This document shows positions 1 to 13,792 of a DNA stretch of 64,000 bases, one piece after another (position 1 is the first letter of the stretch; each line of letters begins with the position of its first letter). A program made the translations under genes and the position numbers. The notes beneath the pieces were generated by a model. That model did not search any database and was not told where the DNA came from. It saw only the letters and a program-made list of their open reading frames with translations. Source of the DNA: Poecilobothrus nobilitatus (lineage: Eukaryota; Arthropoda; Insecta; Diptera; Dolichopodidae); assembly GCA_947095535.1 (NCBI GenBank), contig OX352773.1, forward strand, positions 165,552,438-165,616,437, written 5' to 3'.

Positions 1-31
1 TAAAAATTATATTTTGGGATCTTTTTGCATA
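1..31. other. window edge, AT-rich
   Basis: Left edge of the window. It contains a GGGATCTTTTTGCATAT stretch that recurs in altered form near 1144-1170, so it probably belongs to the neighbouring foldback element. Confidence 0.3.
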
Positions 32-320
32 TGAAAAAGTCCTCAAAAAAAATCTAAAATATTATTAAGGAAAAAAGTACCCAATCAATAACATTTTTCT
101 AGTGTTGGGTACAGAATTCCAAAAAAAACAATTTCTTGTCACATTATACTTAAACTCTAAAATCCCTCCTAATTCAGAATCTGGCAGATACATATATGTG
201 TATATATATATATACTTATACATATTTTAGGAAAAACTTAAAAAACGAAGAAACGAAAAAAAAGTGCCCAACATTGGGTACAAATTTGATTTCGGAGATT
301 TTTTTCTTGGGGACTTTTTT
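32..320. mobile_element. foldback element copy 1
   Basis: The left part reads AAAAAGTCCTC, then GTACCCAAT, then GTTGGGTAC. The right part reads GTGCCCAAC, TTGGGTAC, then GGGGACTTTTTT, which is the left part in inverted order. The centre (about 153-195) contains AACTCTAAAATCCCTCCTAAT, found unchanged inside the element at 19.1-20.0 kb. No ORF and no clear target duplication. I read it as a non-autonomous foldback or MITE-like insertion, family unknown. Confidence 0.55.
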
Positions 321-1078
321 AGCGGAGCCACCTTTTTGTACTGTATTTTTGTTTTTGTATTGATGAAGTGGCTTTTATTAGTACGTATACCTATCTAAAT
401 TTGACATTTAAACAGGATTAAAAAACCAATAGTTCAAGTTTGTAATAATTTATATAATATTCATTTTAAAAATATAATTAAAAGAAAGAATAGAATTTTA
501 TCAGATACTATAGATAGCTATTATTGTCTTATTTCATTAAAATGTTGCTTTAATCATGGGAATTTTTTAAAACCTTATTGTTTATGTATCTATTTTAAAA
601 ATAATTTTATTTATTCAATTAAAATATAGGTATCTACTATAAATTCTTCTTAAAAATTGAAAAAAATCTACAGGATGTTTCATATAATATTTTTAAACAC
701 TTTGACAATAATAAATAACTAAAATTTTGTGGCAATATGACAAAATACCTTATGTCTGAAAATGTGCATTTTGCAGTATAAATGATTTTGTCTAAAAATC
801 TTTGATTTAAAAATATTTTTTGCCATTACAAACTGTTATAAGTTACATGTCATAATATAATGTCATAATATAAATATAAGTTATTATGTCAAAATGAGTT
901 TCTATACTAAAATAATTACTCAAGTCAACTTAGTGTTGTTCAGTTGAAGCACTAATCGAAATTTTAGAAGGTTTCTTAAAACAACTTAAGATGTTCTTTA
1001 TTACTAACAGAAAAATATGCGTTTTATATTAAAAAAGTTTATTTATTTCTTTATAACAAAAATAAGGTGCAATTACAA
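321..1078. other. AT-rich, nothing recognised
   Basis: Only A/T tracts, with ATAATGTCATAATATAA near 850-880 as a short local duplication. No coding, RNA or element signal was found. Confidence 0.5.
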
Positions 1079-1232
1079 GAGACCTCTTAAAAAAAGTCTC
1101 CAAAATCAAAAACGAAAAAAATTATTCAAAAGTTATATTAAACTTTGGGGAGTTTTTGCATATATAAATAATTTGGGAAATTTTTTTGTGTTAGTTTTGG
1201 AGACTTTTTTCTTGGAGACATTTTTCAGAGAG
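1079..1232. mobile_element. short foldback element, related to copy 1
   Basis: A 16-bp perfect inverted repeat AAAAAAGTCTCCAAAA (about 1090-1105) and its complement (about 1195-1210) flank a 90-bp spacer. Imperfect matches extend it outward. The spacer contains GGGGAGTTTTTGCATAT, similar to the first bases of the window, so both are probably one family. A 74-codon ORF here is an accident of the repeat. Confidence 0.5.
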
Positions 1233-2520
1233 CTAAATTAAAAAGATTAATTTTTTAAAAATTTTTTCGGTAGTAAGATTCTGTTAGAAAGTGTGGTCAC
1301 ATTATTCGATAAGTTAAAGCCTTTCCCAGATATCTTGTTTTTTGATCACTAATTTTAATATAATTTAATCTTTGTAACTCATTTATTTCGTTTGAATTAA
1401 AACCTCCGCGTTGGATATTTAAAGTTTTAAATGCTTAATTTAAATTTTTTTTCATCGTTATTCTGTTTTACGCCATATAAACTTTTTCTTGGTAGAGAAA
1501 ACAGAGGTAATAGATTTTGGTTGATTGGTGATGGATTTTAATGCGATCACTATCACATTCCATATCGATGTGATAAGGATCAAGAATATTGTGAATTATT
1601 TAAATTGTCTTGGGATTTGACCACAGACCTTTGTAACATATTTGAAATAAATAATTATTTAATTGTTCTATCCTCTGTCCTGGTCTACAATATTGTTATA
1701 AAATATCAAATCTTTACTTTAATTTGGTAAATTTTGTAAATGATTTAAATATGCATAATGAAATTAAATTTCTTTTTTCATACGCCATATATATAACTTT
1801 ATGGCACTCTGATCCATCCATTTAATTTACTCTCCAAAAGTCCAAAGGTCGATTGTAAGAAGAAATAAATGATTTGAGGCACTTTCAGCAAAGAATTAGC
1901 ATATTCTTTACATTTTACTTTCGATTTGTATGCTGATTCAGCTGTAATGTTGTGATTTGATTGTTCTGTTTGTAATAAAATTTTTTCTTATTCACAAAGT
2001 AAGAAAAGTAGGTATATTTACATTGGCATCAATTTAACCTCAACGGCAGGTGACGATTTTTTGAAGAGTTGAATTTTTAGCATTATTTTATCTTTGTTCA
2101 GCTATATTATGATAAAAAGAGAATTAAATTTAGCTAAAATTAGGGTAAATACAACACTCTTGTCAAAATAATTTAGTTACGAAATTTAACTTTTTTTAAT
2201 ATTTAAACTATTACAAAAGAAAACTTGAAGCATCCTGTATATGATTAAATTCAATCAAATAATAGTAAAATTTTATAACATTATATTTAAAATTATCAAT
2301 TAAAAATTAAAATAATAGTTAGAAAATTTAAATAAAATTTAATTAGAATTTCTCTTGATCTTTTTTAGAGTTTATAATTGCAATTGCAACATTACCTATG
2401 CATATGCACAATGAATAATTACAAATTATATTATGTTTGTTTGGGATTTTGATTATAATTGAAGAATTACAGATTTTTTTTTTTTAACAATTTTTTTCAA
2501 AAACAATTTAAAAAAATTCC
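1233..2520. other. AT-rich, nothing recognised
   Basis: Scanned for ORFs, tRNA boxes, inverted repeats and matches to the other repeats of the window. Nothing convincing was seen. Confidence 0.45.
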
Positions 2521-2864
2521 TTATTAATTTTAGTCTGTCCGTCCGTCCTGTTAATCTATTTACAGAACTTCTTCAGCGTTTAAGGTAGAACAAAACAAAT
2601 TTAACGATGTATAGATCTCATAAAAAAATTTATATTATAGAACAATATTTTTTTCTATCGTCCCACCCATTATGGTGCTAGGGGTTGTAACACATATAAA
2701 GTTCATTTAGTATTTAAATTTACAGTTATATATAAACAAAAAAAAATTTGCTTCTCTCATAACTCCGATACTCTTTTAATTAGAACTTTGAAATTTTAAG
2801 AGAAGAAAAATCTTTCAGAATTAGTATAAGTTATATCCGAAAATTTATTTTTACATCCTGTTTA
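2521..2864. repeat. dispersed repeat E, copy 1
   Basis: 2708-2864 aligns with 13793-13928: both have CATTTAGTATTTAAATTT, later GAGAGAAG or AAGAGAAG followed by AAAAATCTTTCA, then ATAAGTTA and a TTTTACMTCC end. The copy here is preceded by GTCTGTCCGTCCGTCC and by ATAACTCCGAT, which resemble the head of the DINE-like elements in this window. It may be a worn-out member of that class; that part is inference. Confidence 0.45.
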
Positions 2865-3295
2865 AGGGAACATTTTAATTATAAATTTTTAATAATATTT
2901 TGTTTTACATTCCGTAAATGTTTCCTACGGACGTATTGATGCGTGGTATAATTTGAGTCGGGATTTCATATTTTACCAAGTTAGCGAAAAATGAAATAAA
3001 ACTTGATTATAGGTATTTTTAGATGTAGGTAAATATAGAAAATCGTCTGATTTATGACACTCATTTCGTGAGACAGGATGACATTGAAATAATTCTTTAA
3101 CCTATGATTCAATAAAAGTAAATTGTGAACAAGTAATATTGGATAATAAAAAAACTTTTTTTTTTCATAAATGTAAGTTAAATTTGATTCTTGTAAAATA
3201 ACATTTTATGCACGCTTAACAATTTGTAATGCTCTGTAGTTTTTTTCATTATTTTATTATTATAATAAAAAGAAAATTCTTGTTACGTTATTTTT
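2865..3295. other. AT-rich spacer
   Basis: No feature seen apart from homopolymer tracts just upstream of the element at 3296. Confidence 0.4.
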
Positions 3296-4053
3296 TATAC
3301 CCGTATGAACTATGTTCAAGGGTATAATAAATTTGCCATTACGTTTGTGACACCTTAAAGGAGTCGAGCTAGATATAGTGTCAAAGGTAGGGATCGGTTC
3401 AGAATCGAATTCTGAGTCGATTAAGCTGTGTACGTCCGTCCGCCCGTCGGAAGATAACTCAAAAAATAAAGGAGCTAGGAGGCTGAATTTTTGAAAAAAA
3501 TGAAAAAAATTTTTTACGTCACTTTTGTAAAATTGTTAGTTTTGCTATTTAAATCCAACATTTTCGGTCGGCGGGTTCAAGTAGCTGCCATACAACTTCT
3601 ATCTTTATATAGAAATAACTCAGTATCTATTCAAGCTAGGTTTCTGAAATTTTGCAAATGATGATCAAGTTTTATGGCAACAACTTCTGTAAAATTTGGT
3701 TGTGATGATATGACAGGTTCGGATAGTTGCCATACAACTTCACTTTTTAAATGAAAATAACTCAGTGTCTATTGAAGCTAGCTATCTGAAATTTAGTGAA
3801 AAAGTGTCTAAAAACTTGGTCTAAAGCAGCCGGATCAGGCTTCTTGCATTTCTTGGAACTTAATGAAGCTAGGCGCAATAGATTCGGGTAGCTGTCATAC
3901 AACTCCACAATTTACATAAATATATCTCTGTAGTTCGGTACTAAAACATCTGAATGTTTTTAAAAGATGATCAAGTTTTATAGAAATAGGATATATTACG
4001 TTCATACGGGTATCCCAGAGTTGACACAGTCTACTCTACTGCACTCTTCCTCG
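3296..4053 (+). mobile_element. DINE-like (Helentron-associated) element, family A
   Basis: A compact 758-bp non-autonomous element. The 5' end is a hairpin: TATACCC, then GAAC-TAT-GTTC, then GGGTATA. Next come a GAATCGAATTCTGAGTCGAT block and GTCCGTCCGCCCGTC, then ATAACTCAAAAA. The 3' part has GTTCATACGGGTATC, inverted to the 5' end (TATACCCGTATGAAC), a 9-bp stem AGAGTTGAC / GTCTACTCT with loop ACA (4017-4037), 16 more bases, and the end CTCG before TTTT. This order matches Drosophila INE-1/DINE-1, which are mobilised in trans by Helentrons. The middle has degenerate subrepeats built on GGTTCGGGTAGCTGCCATAC. No protein is encoded, and no target duplication is expected for the class. Confidence 0.8.
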
Positions 4054-5510
4054 TTTTTGTATTAAAATTGAAAATAATTTGAAATAAAATATTTACCCCA
4101 TTTTACCCACTCGAAATAAAGAAATTTAAAAATTTTTACCATTTATCTTTATTAGAAATTAATATTTTATAGCATACGTGACACATCACAAGATTTCTTA
4201 AAAAAATTTCAAAATTTTAGAGAGGAAAATTTTAAATTTTCAGGTCGCAATGAACAAAAAAAAAAAAACAATTTTATTTCCAGTTAGTAGAAAAGTTTAA
4301 GATAATAAGTAATATTACAATAATCATATATACATACTTAACATGTTGAAATCATATTTATTTCATCAATTTTTAATTAAGTTTCAAAATACCTAAGATC
4401 GTTGGTAATGATTTTATTTGTTGATCTAACAAATTTTGTAATTTAACACGAGCCTTTAACAATGGGATCCTTTTTATCTGTTATACCTTTAATATTTTTT
4501 AAAAGTACTTTTTTGACCCTTAAAAGATTATTATGCGAGGCAAATCCCATAAAATGGGTACTAATAAAAGTATACCAATAAAAATTACAGTTTTTATCCT
4601 TATCCCACAGTAAAACGAAAATTTTTGCAAAAAAATGATATAATAATAAGACAATTTAAGTTCAATAAACAGTTCAAAGTCACTTTGTTAAAACCTACAA
4701 ACACAAATATTGTATAAGTTTAACTAATTTTTAATAAAAATTTGCATTCACTTGAAAATAAAAATAACATTTTCTATTTCATTTTCTTAAAGTCTATTTT
4801 TTTTTTCTTTTTATTCTATATTATAATTTTTTTTCTTATCGGCCTACTTAAGGGTCTATCGATTTTTTATTGTTTTTTGATTATATAAGTCTATCTATCG
4901 ATATAAAAAAAGAAAATTAACATAGGTTAGTAGGTATATGTTTTAGTTATCTTTGTTCATTTTAAGATATTAGAAGAAATATATATTTATTATTTGTTCA
5001 GGAGAATACTAAAAAAAACATTTTATAATAGCCCGTAATAACATACCTAAAGTTCACGTTGAAATAGAGAATATGTATAAGGAGAAAATGAAAACGGTTT
5101 TACATTTTAATTTCCTCACGATTGTCATAATTTAAAAAAAATATAAGAAAACTTTAAGGTGACTTATATTTGAAGCTAGTTTAGACCACGACTTTCGAGC
5201 TTTAGGGTCCAAACTAAAAAAAGCTGTAAAAAAATTAAGGTCTAACTTAATTAATAGGAAAGAAAACAATTAAGTTGAAAAAAAAAACAACCTAAAGCTT
5301 ATACCCAGTAGCTAAACGGGATAATATTACTACATTATTAATATTTATTTTTTTGAAAAAATTTTGAATTGAAAAAAACCCTAAACAACATAACAATACA
5401 TAAAAATTTATGACATGAATGTTTTATTTTCGCCATTTTGAAATATACGAAATACCAAATGACTAGCTGAATTACTAGCTAGGAAAAAATCAAGGTGTAA
5501 AGAAGGATAA
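4054..5510. other. AT-rich, nothing recognised
   Basis: Long A/T tracts. ATCGATTTTTTATTG and TATCGATATA near 4860-4905 form a weak local inverted repeat. No coding or RNA gene seen. Confidence 0.4.
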
Positions 5511-5814
5511 CAGCTCAAAAGGTAGCGGCAAAAATGTCGCAAACGAAAATATCGCGGTAAAAATATCACATTGAAAAAATGTTACCGAACAAAATGCAGT
5601 GGAAAAAATGTTGCGAGGAGGGTTTTTAGAGTTGGATTCAAAATTAAGGTTATACGTTTTTAACAGAATATTTGTTGGATTTTAGAGTTAGATTCAAAAT
5701 TAGGACATTCTCTTTTTCCAAAATATTTTCAATTAAATTTAAATTAATTATTGCAACATTTTGTCCGGCGACATTTTTCGATCTGATATTTTTGCCGCGA
5801 CATTATTGCTTCAG
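5511..5814. mobile_element. foldback element copy 2, CGCGGCAAAAAT arms
   Basis: The left arm (about 5511-5612) is built of short units such as GCGGCAAAAATGTCGC and TCGCGGTAAAAATATCAC. The right arm (about 5752-5814) carries the complement, for example GATATTTTTGCCGCGAC and GCAACATTTTGTCCGGCGAC. The centre has two direct copies of TTTTAGAGTTRGATTCAAAA, the same core as in the element at 19.1-20.0 kb, although the arms differ completely. Confidence 0.6.
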
Positions 5815-5822
5815 ACTTTTTT

Positions 5823-5866
5823 ACTGGAAAGGAAAAGCTGTGTAATTTCCTGTTCACATTTATGTA
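5823..5866 (+). mobile_element. SINE 3' fragment
   Basis: About 44 bp matching the tail region of the full SINEs at 14.8 and 57.7 kb: GGAAA, then GCTGTGTAATTTCCTGT, then CACATTTATGT. The tRNA-like head is missing, so this is a truncated copy abutting the foldback element. Confidence 0.7.
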
Positions 5867-8809
5867 ACTCCAGCAAATTTCAACAAAAATTCTAAATTTT
5901 ATGCAAAAGCTTTATGCTTACGAAGTGGCCTCAGTTACTAAGTTATTTGATTTGTTTAGTTGTATTGTTAGATCTTAAACAACAAATTCTAAAAAAAACT
6001 ACTGAGAAAATATAGTTAATTATAATTCTAATCGTGTTGCATCTAAACATGATTTGATAAGTTCTTGAAAATTAATTTAAAATTTTGGTTTTGGAATATA
6101 AATTTATATAATAATTCACAAAGTAGTTCAAGAAGTAGTTTAAAGTTATTCTCATCCCAATAAACAAATTGAATTTAACAGACATTTAGAAGCTGTCACT
6201 GTTATTTTAAGCCTCTCATAAGCTACATTTCAAATAATCTCATTTTTTTTGTTTAATATAAGAGTTCTTTAATTTATTTATGACTTTCTAAAGAAATTTT
6301 CTACAATAAATTAATGATTTAAATTTTATATTCTTTGCTATAATAATTCGTAATTAGTTTAAGGACTACCCTTGCAGTTTCAGGATTGAAACATTGTTTC
6401 AAAAACATTAGAATGTATTTATGTCGTAAAAGTGTTGAAAAATTCAAAAAAAAAAAATATTTGACGCTTCAGAAAGTTCGAACAGGTATAAGTTTTAGAA
6501 AACTAACATACACGAGGAGTCGAATTTAATTGAATGGGAAATAGCGAGCGACACAGTCAAACATTTTCATCAAATAAATTTAGAAAAGACAACTAATGAC
6601 AACGTATTTCTATTTCTATAAGCGTGCCTCAAAAACTTATAGAATTTTATATTATATACTTCCTAATTTAAAGAAGAATTCTTTATATTGTTTGAGTAAA
6701 AAAAAAAATTAAAATTAACATAAATTTAAAGTTCATTTTGAAAGACACAAGTTTTAAATCTTTAAATTCTTAAAAGCAATATTTTGAAAATTGTAATTTT
6801 CTTTAAAAAAAAAAAACCGGGGTTACTATTCATTGAACCAAATTTATAATACATCACCTGAAATTATTATTTTTTCTATCCAAAATATTAATAAAGAAAA
6901 ATGAAAATTTTCTTTTGTTCTTTTGGGAAATTGTTTAGTTTGGGTTTTGCAATTTTTTTAGGGGTAAAATACTCCTCAATCAAGGAAAGAAAAAAGCACA
7001 AAAGAAATTTTTTTCCTTTTATTTTTATTTTGTTTTTTTTTTTTTTTTTTCAATTTAGTCAACTTAATGTCATATTAGAAGGAGAAAACAAATAAAAAGA
7101 AAAGAGAAAGAAGAAAGGGGAATAATACAAAAATGAAAATAAAAATAAATACTATCAAAATGAATGAATGAAAATGATGAAATAAATAATATTCAAATAG
7201 AGAGAGAAAAAAAAAAGGTATACCTTTATTATAAATACATTTAGTATAAAATTTTAGGGGAGACTCCTACTAAAAAAAAAAAATCAATATAAAAAGTTTA
7301 AGACACAATATATTCTAAATAAAGAAAATAAGGTAATTTAGAAAAAAAAAAAAAAAAATGTTAAAATAAAATGATGATAAATTTGTTTAGATTTGATCCC
7401 TAATGAATTCTTGATTATTTATAAGTTTAAACCATATATAATACAGTATTTATGGTCGCATTACACAATGCAATAATTTAATCAATGCTATATACAAAAA
7501 TTCATTTTTTATCACTTATATTGCTATTTTTAGAATTACAGTGGGAAGAATAAAATTTGCAAGAATCGATGACAAAAATTTACCATAGTAAACAAAATAA
7601 TAAAACAAATTTTAATCAAAGCAATTGTGGGCGATATAAAAAAAAAAAACTTGACTTATTTCTTGATTTGAAAAGGTATAACTTGCAAATAAATCTAAAA
7701 ATAATTTAATAATGCATTTAATGGTATTAATTTATATATAGGATGTTTTCAAAAGGAAGGGACTGATTGGAAGAAGGGCATGACAATAAAAGAAAATTGT
7801 ATGGAAGAAGAGGATACGAACTATATTGTTAACCTTTTATTGTTGTATAATAAAAGTAGTAGTAGTAGTTATTATTTTATTATCACTTTATTTTTATCGT
7901 CAGCCCTTCACGGGGCTAACTTTAAGGCCCAGTTGCAAAAAAAATGTACACTATTAATATACAATAATTTTATATTATTCAGTATTTGATTCCCTGCAAT
8001 TTAAAGTGTTCGGATCAACTCAGAAATTTATGGAACTTATGATAAAATTAATTTTTTTTGAATTCTTAAAAATGAAGCATTATAAAATTTTTATTTCTTG
8101 TCACATTATTAATTTTGTTAACACCTTTTGATTGGAGTAACTCAATTGGAGCTTTTTAAATTAACCAGATATCGGTTTAACTCCAGCCATAAGTTTTTAT
8201 TATTTTAGGTAACAAAACTAGGTATAAAATATTGCAGAAACAATATTAGATTATAATTTATCTATAGATAGACTTAGTATTTTATTTAACACAACATAGA
8301 TGTCAATTTTTCTCTTCTCGTAACTTTATAAATTAAAGTATTTTTTATATTTGAATAAAAGGGTTATGATATAAAAAAAAAAACATTTTTCAGTGTTTTG
8401 TAATAAAAAGGACGCAAAACTTATTCAAAATAAACATACATGATATCTTACAAAGCGTTAAAAGTATTTGCAGATAAAAATAAAAATGTTTTATTTTAAT
8501 TTCAACTTTACATACAAAATGCAATGTGGATAATTAAAATAACTCCAGAAGTTTTTTTTTTCCAAAGCATTACAAAAGAAAAACACATAAAAAGTATAAA
8601 AATCATTAAACAAAAATAATTTATTGAATACCTGTTACAGATGGAAATATTAAAATAAAAAAATAATTGAAAAACTTTCAATGTGTAAAATGAAAGGTGT
8701 ATAGCTATTACCTTTTAATACCTTACAACATAATTAAAATTTTCAAGGGAAAAATAAAGTTCGTGTACAAATTTTTCATTTCAAAAGTCAGAATTTTTAT
8801 AAGGAAAAA
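5867..8809. other. AT-rich, nothing recognised
   Basis: Nearly 3 kb of A/T-rich sequence with purine-rich stretches (7090-7215), T runs (7027-7050) and a small AGT microsatellite (7855-7870). The ORFs at 6901 and 7780 are low-complexity and not credible genes. Confidence 0.4.
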
Positions 8810-9165
8810 CGAGGAAGACTATAAAATTTGTCAACTATAGGATACTCGCACGAATTTAATATATTCCATAAAATTAAATTATATTTTACTGAAATATATT
8901 TATGTATATTTCGAAGATGAAAATCAGGTATTTGATCCCGTTGCACCAAACCAATAAAATTTCAGAAGGTTTTGCTTATTCTTTCAGGAGGACAGAATGT
9001 CGATCCATAAAAATTGATCTTCTTTTACCAAATTCCATTTAAATATCGAAACTGGCACATTTTATACAAAAATGAAAAGATAAACAGAATCCGAACTCCA
9101 TTATTTTTTGTGTTATCGCACGGAGGTTCGGGCCGATGGACGGATTGTATTTAACCAAAATAACT
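8810..9165 (-). mobile_element. decayed DINE-like element, family A
   Basis: Reading the minus strand, the 3' end AGTCTTCCTCG-TTTT and a degenerate GAGTATCC subterminal motif lie near 8810-8870. GTTATCGCACGGAGG and GGGCCGATGGACGGA near 9113-9145 correspond to the ATAACTC-GTCCGTCC head. The interior is shortened and strongly diverged and the 5' hairpin is gone, so this is an old copy. Confidence 0.5.
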
Positions 9166-12100
9166 TAGCATTTAATCGTGAGGAAAAATATAATATATAC
9201 TTTTTCTGTTGCTATTTATGCTATCCCATATTCTTTATTGAGTTACAAACGGAATGGAAAATTTATTATATCCTTCAACTATGTTTATTTAAATTTAAAC
9301 ATTGTTGATGGTTCGAAATATAATTTGTCTTATATTTTAAATATTTTTAAATTATTAGTTTTTTTTGTAATATAAATTTATGTCAAATTGAGTTGATATT
9401 ACTTTGTAATGAAATTGTCAAGTATTATTTAAGAGGGAAGTAATTTATTTAATTTGCACTTGATGCAGCACATTCTTTACATTATTTATTAAATATTAAA
9501 TTTAAAGTAAAATTTAATTTCTAAATACTGAAATAAAGTTTTCAAAATACTGAATTGACGGACTGATATAATATAATAACATATCCATAGAATGTACTTA
9601 TTTAAAATTAATGGCTATTTCGTCTAAACTTACATTTTACATCATTTGTAGTATATGGTTCGAGATAACTCTAATTATTATAGGGTCTAATTATTATAAA
9701 AAAATCATTTAGGCGGTCAAAACAAACGAACATTTCTATAAAAAAATGTGGAAGCTATTCATAGGAGGTATGGAGTCTTAAAAATGTTTTGTCTAGTAAA
9801 GTAGATTAGTGTGTTTGGAGAATATACTGCTAGTCTTTCACCCGACATTAAATTGACCATAATTAATTGGTAATAAAAATAGTGGTAAAAATTTACAACT
9901 AATAATAAAAACTTATTTTTTGATAAGTTGTTTCAATATTTTTGATGGGCTTGAATAATGGTTTTCTATTAGAGAAATATATCATTACATTTTTTACATT
10001 TAACATACTATAAAATAATCCAAATATTTTTTACTATAGTTTTGCCCAACGGTTATCAGTGAGTAAAATGAAGGTCGGTGATATTGCCCTGTTATACTCG
10101 AGAACGAAACTTATTGAAATTCCGGTTGTAACTATCTAACATGCAAAAGTTCTTCAGGCTAATTTAACAATTCACAATACGTATTTAATTAACAATACGT
10201 ATTTAATCATTTCTTGTTTTGCACTCTAATTAAAAAATTTACGATGTCAGAAGAGCCAGAGAAGACAGTCTTTCGAAAATTTCTAATAATCTTGTACCTA
10301 ACAGTCAAATTTTTTCTCAATAATTCAACCGGCTTCAAAATCAGGAAAAAATAACATTATAGAAAAGAAGATTACCAGCCCGAACAATGTTTTCAATTCA
10401 GTCGATCCAAAATTGTTCAGAAATCAACATTCAACTTACATATAATTTTAGTAATTTATTATAAAGTTACATATAGATTACATAAAAATATTATTATGGT
10501 CAAAATGTAAGGAGGAAAAGTAAAAAAAAATTTCTAAACACTTATAAAAACATTATTTTATTGCCGTTAATAAAAATATGTGTTTTGTAAATAAGCTTGT
10601 ACGTTTATATTCTGTGTTAAATGCTTTTAATTTTATAGACCTAAAACTAAACCTATAATTTTTTTACAGTGAAAAAAAAAAAAAACGTTTTAATACCCTA
10701 TATTTTCCAAACAAAATGATAACGAATCTCTTGTTGTACAATTTTTTGTTTGTTTTTAGCTTCTTAATAGTCTAATCCTCTATAAACCTGAATTCCAAAA
10801 TATCCGATATAAATAAATGATTTTATTTTAAATGTTTATTTTTTTTTTAAATTAAATTTTTCCTTTTCTTTTTCAAAAATTTACGTTAATGCTATTTAAA
10901 CCTCATTAAAATCATACATTATCAAAATGGTTAAAATGAAAAGTTTTTTTTATTTGATCAGTTTGGGGTTTTAAATGCTATTAAAAGACTCATAATATTT
11001 AATTTTCATAAAAGAAAAAAGCCTGCAAAATTAATCGGTTAAGTGATCTATTGACCATTTAACACTACCCATAATATATTTTATGTAAATAAAATATAGA
11101 AATGCTCTGTTATCAATTTTTATGTTTTAAATTTTAATAATAAATAATAAATAACTTTCATTCTTATTAAAGTGATTATAGAGGTGCAAAGTTTACGTAT
11201 ATACCTATATTAAATTTTTCTAAACATTCACTGAACAAATGAAGTTCTTGAAAGTATATCAGTAATATACAATAACATACAGATAATATAAAAATTATAA
11301 GAATAATTTTAAATGTACAGATACAGCATTAAGGATTAAAGATGACGACTTAATGTGTACAAATGTTTCGCTTAAAAATAACTTTAGTTTAAAGAGGTCA
11401 TATGACATGATTCGTTTAATGAACAGTAATAATTTAAAGTTATTGGAAATTTAATTAAATCAAAAAATTTACAATTAATTTCATCATTTACTGCATGGCC
11501 TAAGTAAGAAAGAATTAAAACGGCTGTCAAAATGAGTTCAAGAACATAACATTTTATATGAAGATAACCGAAATACGCTAACTTACAATAGAGTAAGTTT
11601 ACATTGTTTGTCAATTTAAAATAATTTTGGATTTCGTACAAAATGTAGCCAAATCTATTTTATTTTGAGTTTATTTTACTCTGAAAAAATAAAAAAATTG
11701 AAAAACGGCAATGTCATTTCGGAAAAGGCCAACGAATCGGATTGTGGGGTTTTATGCGTCATATGTTGTACATTTTTATTTAGTCCAAGCAGTTATGCTG
11801 ATTGTTGTAATTTAATAAATATTAATATCTATTGATAATATAATAATTACTTCATTTAAGCTCCTTGTAGGTACTTCTGATACCTATTTACCGTTAGTTA
11901 TTGATATGTTAATTTTATGTTAAGGTGGTTATAATGTTAGCAAATCCCATTCTATTTGTAACTACATGAACCAAATTTTTTATTGTACGAAAGAAACCCA
12001 CTCCTAAATGTTTCTCAGTCACCCGTGATAGTTCTTTTTTTCCGCACATCATTTTCATTCTATTGTGCCTTCCCAATAAGTTGTATTAATTCATCTTTTA

Positions 12101-13374
12101 TTTTAATTCCTCGCATTACATTTCCAAAAAATATAATACTTTTTGTTTTTTCGCCTATAATATGATACTAAAGTTCTTTTTCTTTCTGTAGCGTAACTAG
12201 AGTTCTATTGGAGACATGATCTATTCAAGAATATCACCATAAATCAACGTTTATAATAGATCATCATCTCAAAATACTCTAATTCGTTTACAACAATTAA
12301 TTTGAAAGTTCAGATAACTGAAGCGTAACAAAATTTCAAAATATACTCTGCGTAAAAGAGTTTGACTGTGTCTTCAAACAAATTTTACGATTACGATTGT
12401 TCGAAAATTAGGATGAAATTATAAGTAGGTTAAGTATATTAAAAAAAAAACTAATTTTACAGAGTTCATAACATAGCTTTTCAATGTTCTTTTTATTATT
12501 GTTATGAATGTCAAATAGAAACCCAAAAAAATTATAAAATTAGTGTAAATAAGGCTCGAAAAATTCAATTAAATACGACCCTGAGCATAAGAAACAATTA
12601 ATATTGAACGATTAAATCAACAAAATATTTATTATAAAAACATAAATGTAAGAGAATATTTATTTAAAGTATTATCATCATGTCTTGTGCATATTATTGT
12701 GTTTCTTATTAAATATTTTATTAAATTGATTTTTTTTATAGACTCTAGAACATTATTTTTACATTGTATACCCATATTATTGTATATTATGCATATAAAT
12801 ATACATTTATATAAAAATAATATCATGTATACCTACATAGGTTGAAGTAAAAATAAACCCTCATATACCATTTTTCTTTATTCATCCCTATATTTGGTCT
12901 TTTGCGGCACGCACACTTATTATTGTTATTATTTTTATCATTATTATTGTTCTTCATTCCCACAAGACTGATAAAATGGAAATTTTAAGGTTAAATTCTT
13001 TCATACATATATATATATATACATACATAATGAAATGAATTGAAGAAAATTTTGTTTACCGAAATCAGACATTTGTGTTAGTTTATTTCCGTTTTTTTTG
13101 TTTTAATTTTTTTAATTTCTGCTTTTTCCTTTTTTGTAATTTTTTTGGATGTAAATTTTCTTTATATCATGCGGTTTAATTTGACAATAAAGAAGCAAAA
13201 ATAAAGTTATTGGTGCAATGAAAGTTTAATTGTCATCTTTTTAAATTAAATATGAATATTTTATTTTATTATTTTATTTCACTAAAAAAGCTCTATAGGA
13301 TCAATCGAATTAAATATATGAAGAAATGAAAATTGTAAATGTTTGTTTTTCTTTATTGATGAAGCCTTTGATTA
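9166..13374. other. AT-rich, nothing recognised
   Basis: Scanned for coding, tRNA-like and repeat signals; none found. Short ORFs at 9178, 11384, 11983 and 12632 have compositions expected by chance. A TA-rich microsatellite occupies about 13006-13028. A phrase around 10030-10130 is less A/T-rich but was not recognised. Confidence 0.4.
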
Positions 13375-13475
13375 CTAGACTCTAGACGAACGGTCGCCAG
13401 CTGTAAAGATTTTGAAAACGCACTGTAACAGTTGATGAGCCATGTACTAAACCGATCGGCCACCGAGAATATAAA
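13375..13475 (-). mobile_element. possible tRNA-derived SINE head
   Basis: On the minus strand, GGTGGCCGATCGGTTTAG resembles a pol III A box (TRGCNNAGYNGG). About 60 bases further, GGCGACCGTTCGTCTAG recalls a degraded B box. The sequence is GC-richer than its surroundings. The spacing is long for a tRNA, no poly-A tail or target duplication is visible, and it is unlike the SINE at 14.8 kb. Tentative. Confidence 0.35.
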
Positions 13476-13639
13476 GGACCAATTTTACCACTTTAAAAAT
13501 GCCAGCCATACATAAGAGATTAACAAACATTTAGAGATTAATCTGAAAAATTGACGAAAATTATAGATAGTGGAATTGGAAGGAACTTTAAAAGGAGACC
13601 TATTTTTGTTTCATATATATATTTTTTTTTTTTTCGTAT
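13476..13639. other. unassigned sequence
   Basis: No recognisable feature. It ends in a T-rich tract. Confidence 0.4.
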
Positions 13640-13690
13640 TTCAAGGACTCATTTTCAAATATGTATTTTCAAGGACTCATTTTCAAATAT
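13640..13690. repeat. 28-bp tandem duplication
   Basis: TTCAAGGACTCATTTTCAAA occurs at 13640 and again at 13668 with identical flanks, giving two copies of a 28-bp unit. It looks like a recent slippage or short segmental duplication. Confidence 0.85.
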
Positions 13691-13792
13691 CTCTGGCTTA
13701 ATATTTTTTTGATACAAAAACGGCGAACGACAGGAAAGCCACTTAAGGTTTTAAGGTTTATAAATCAATATCAAAGTTATTCAAATGTTTGC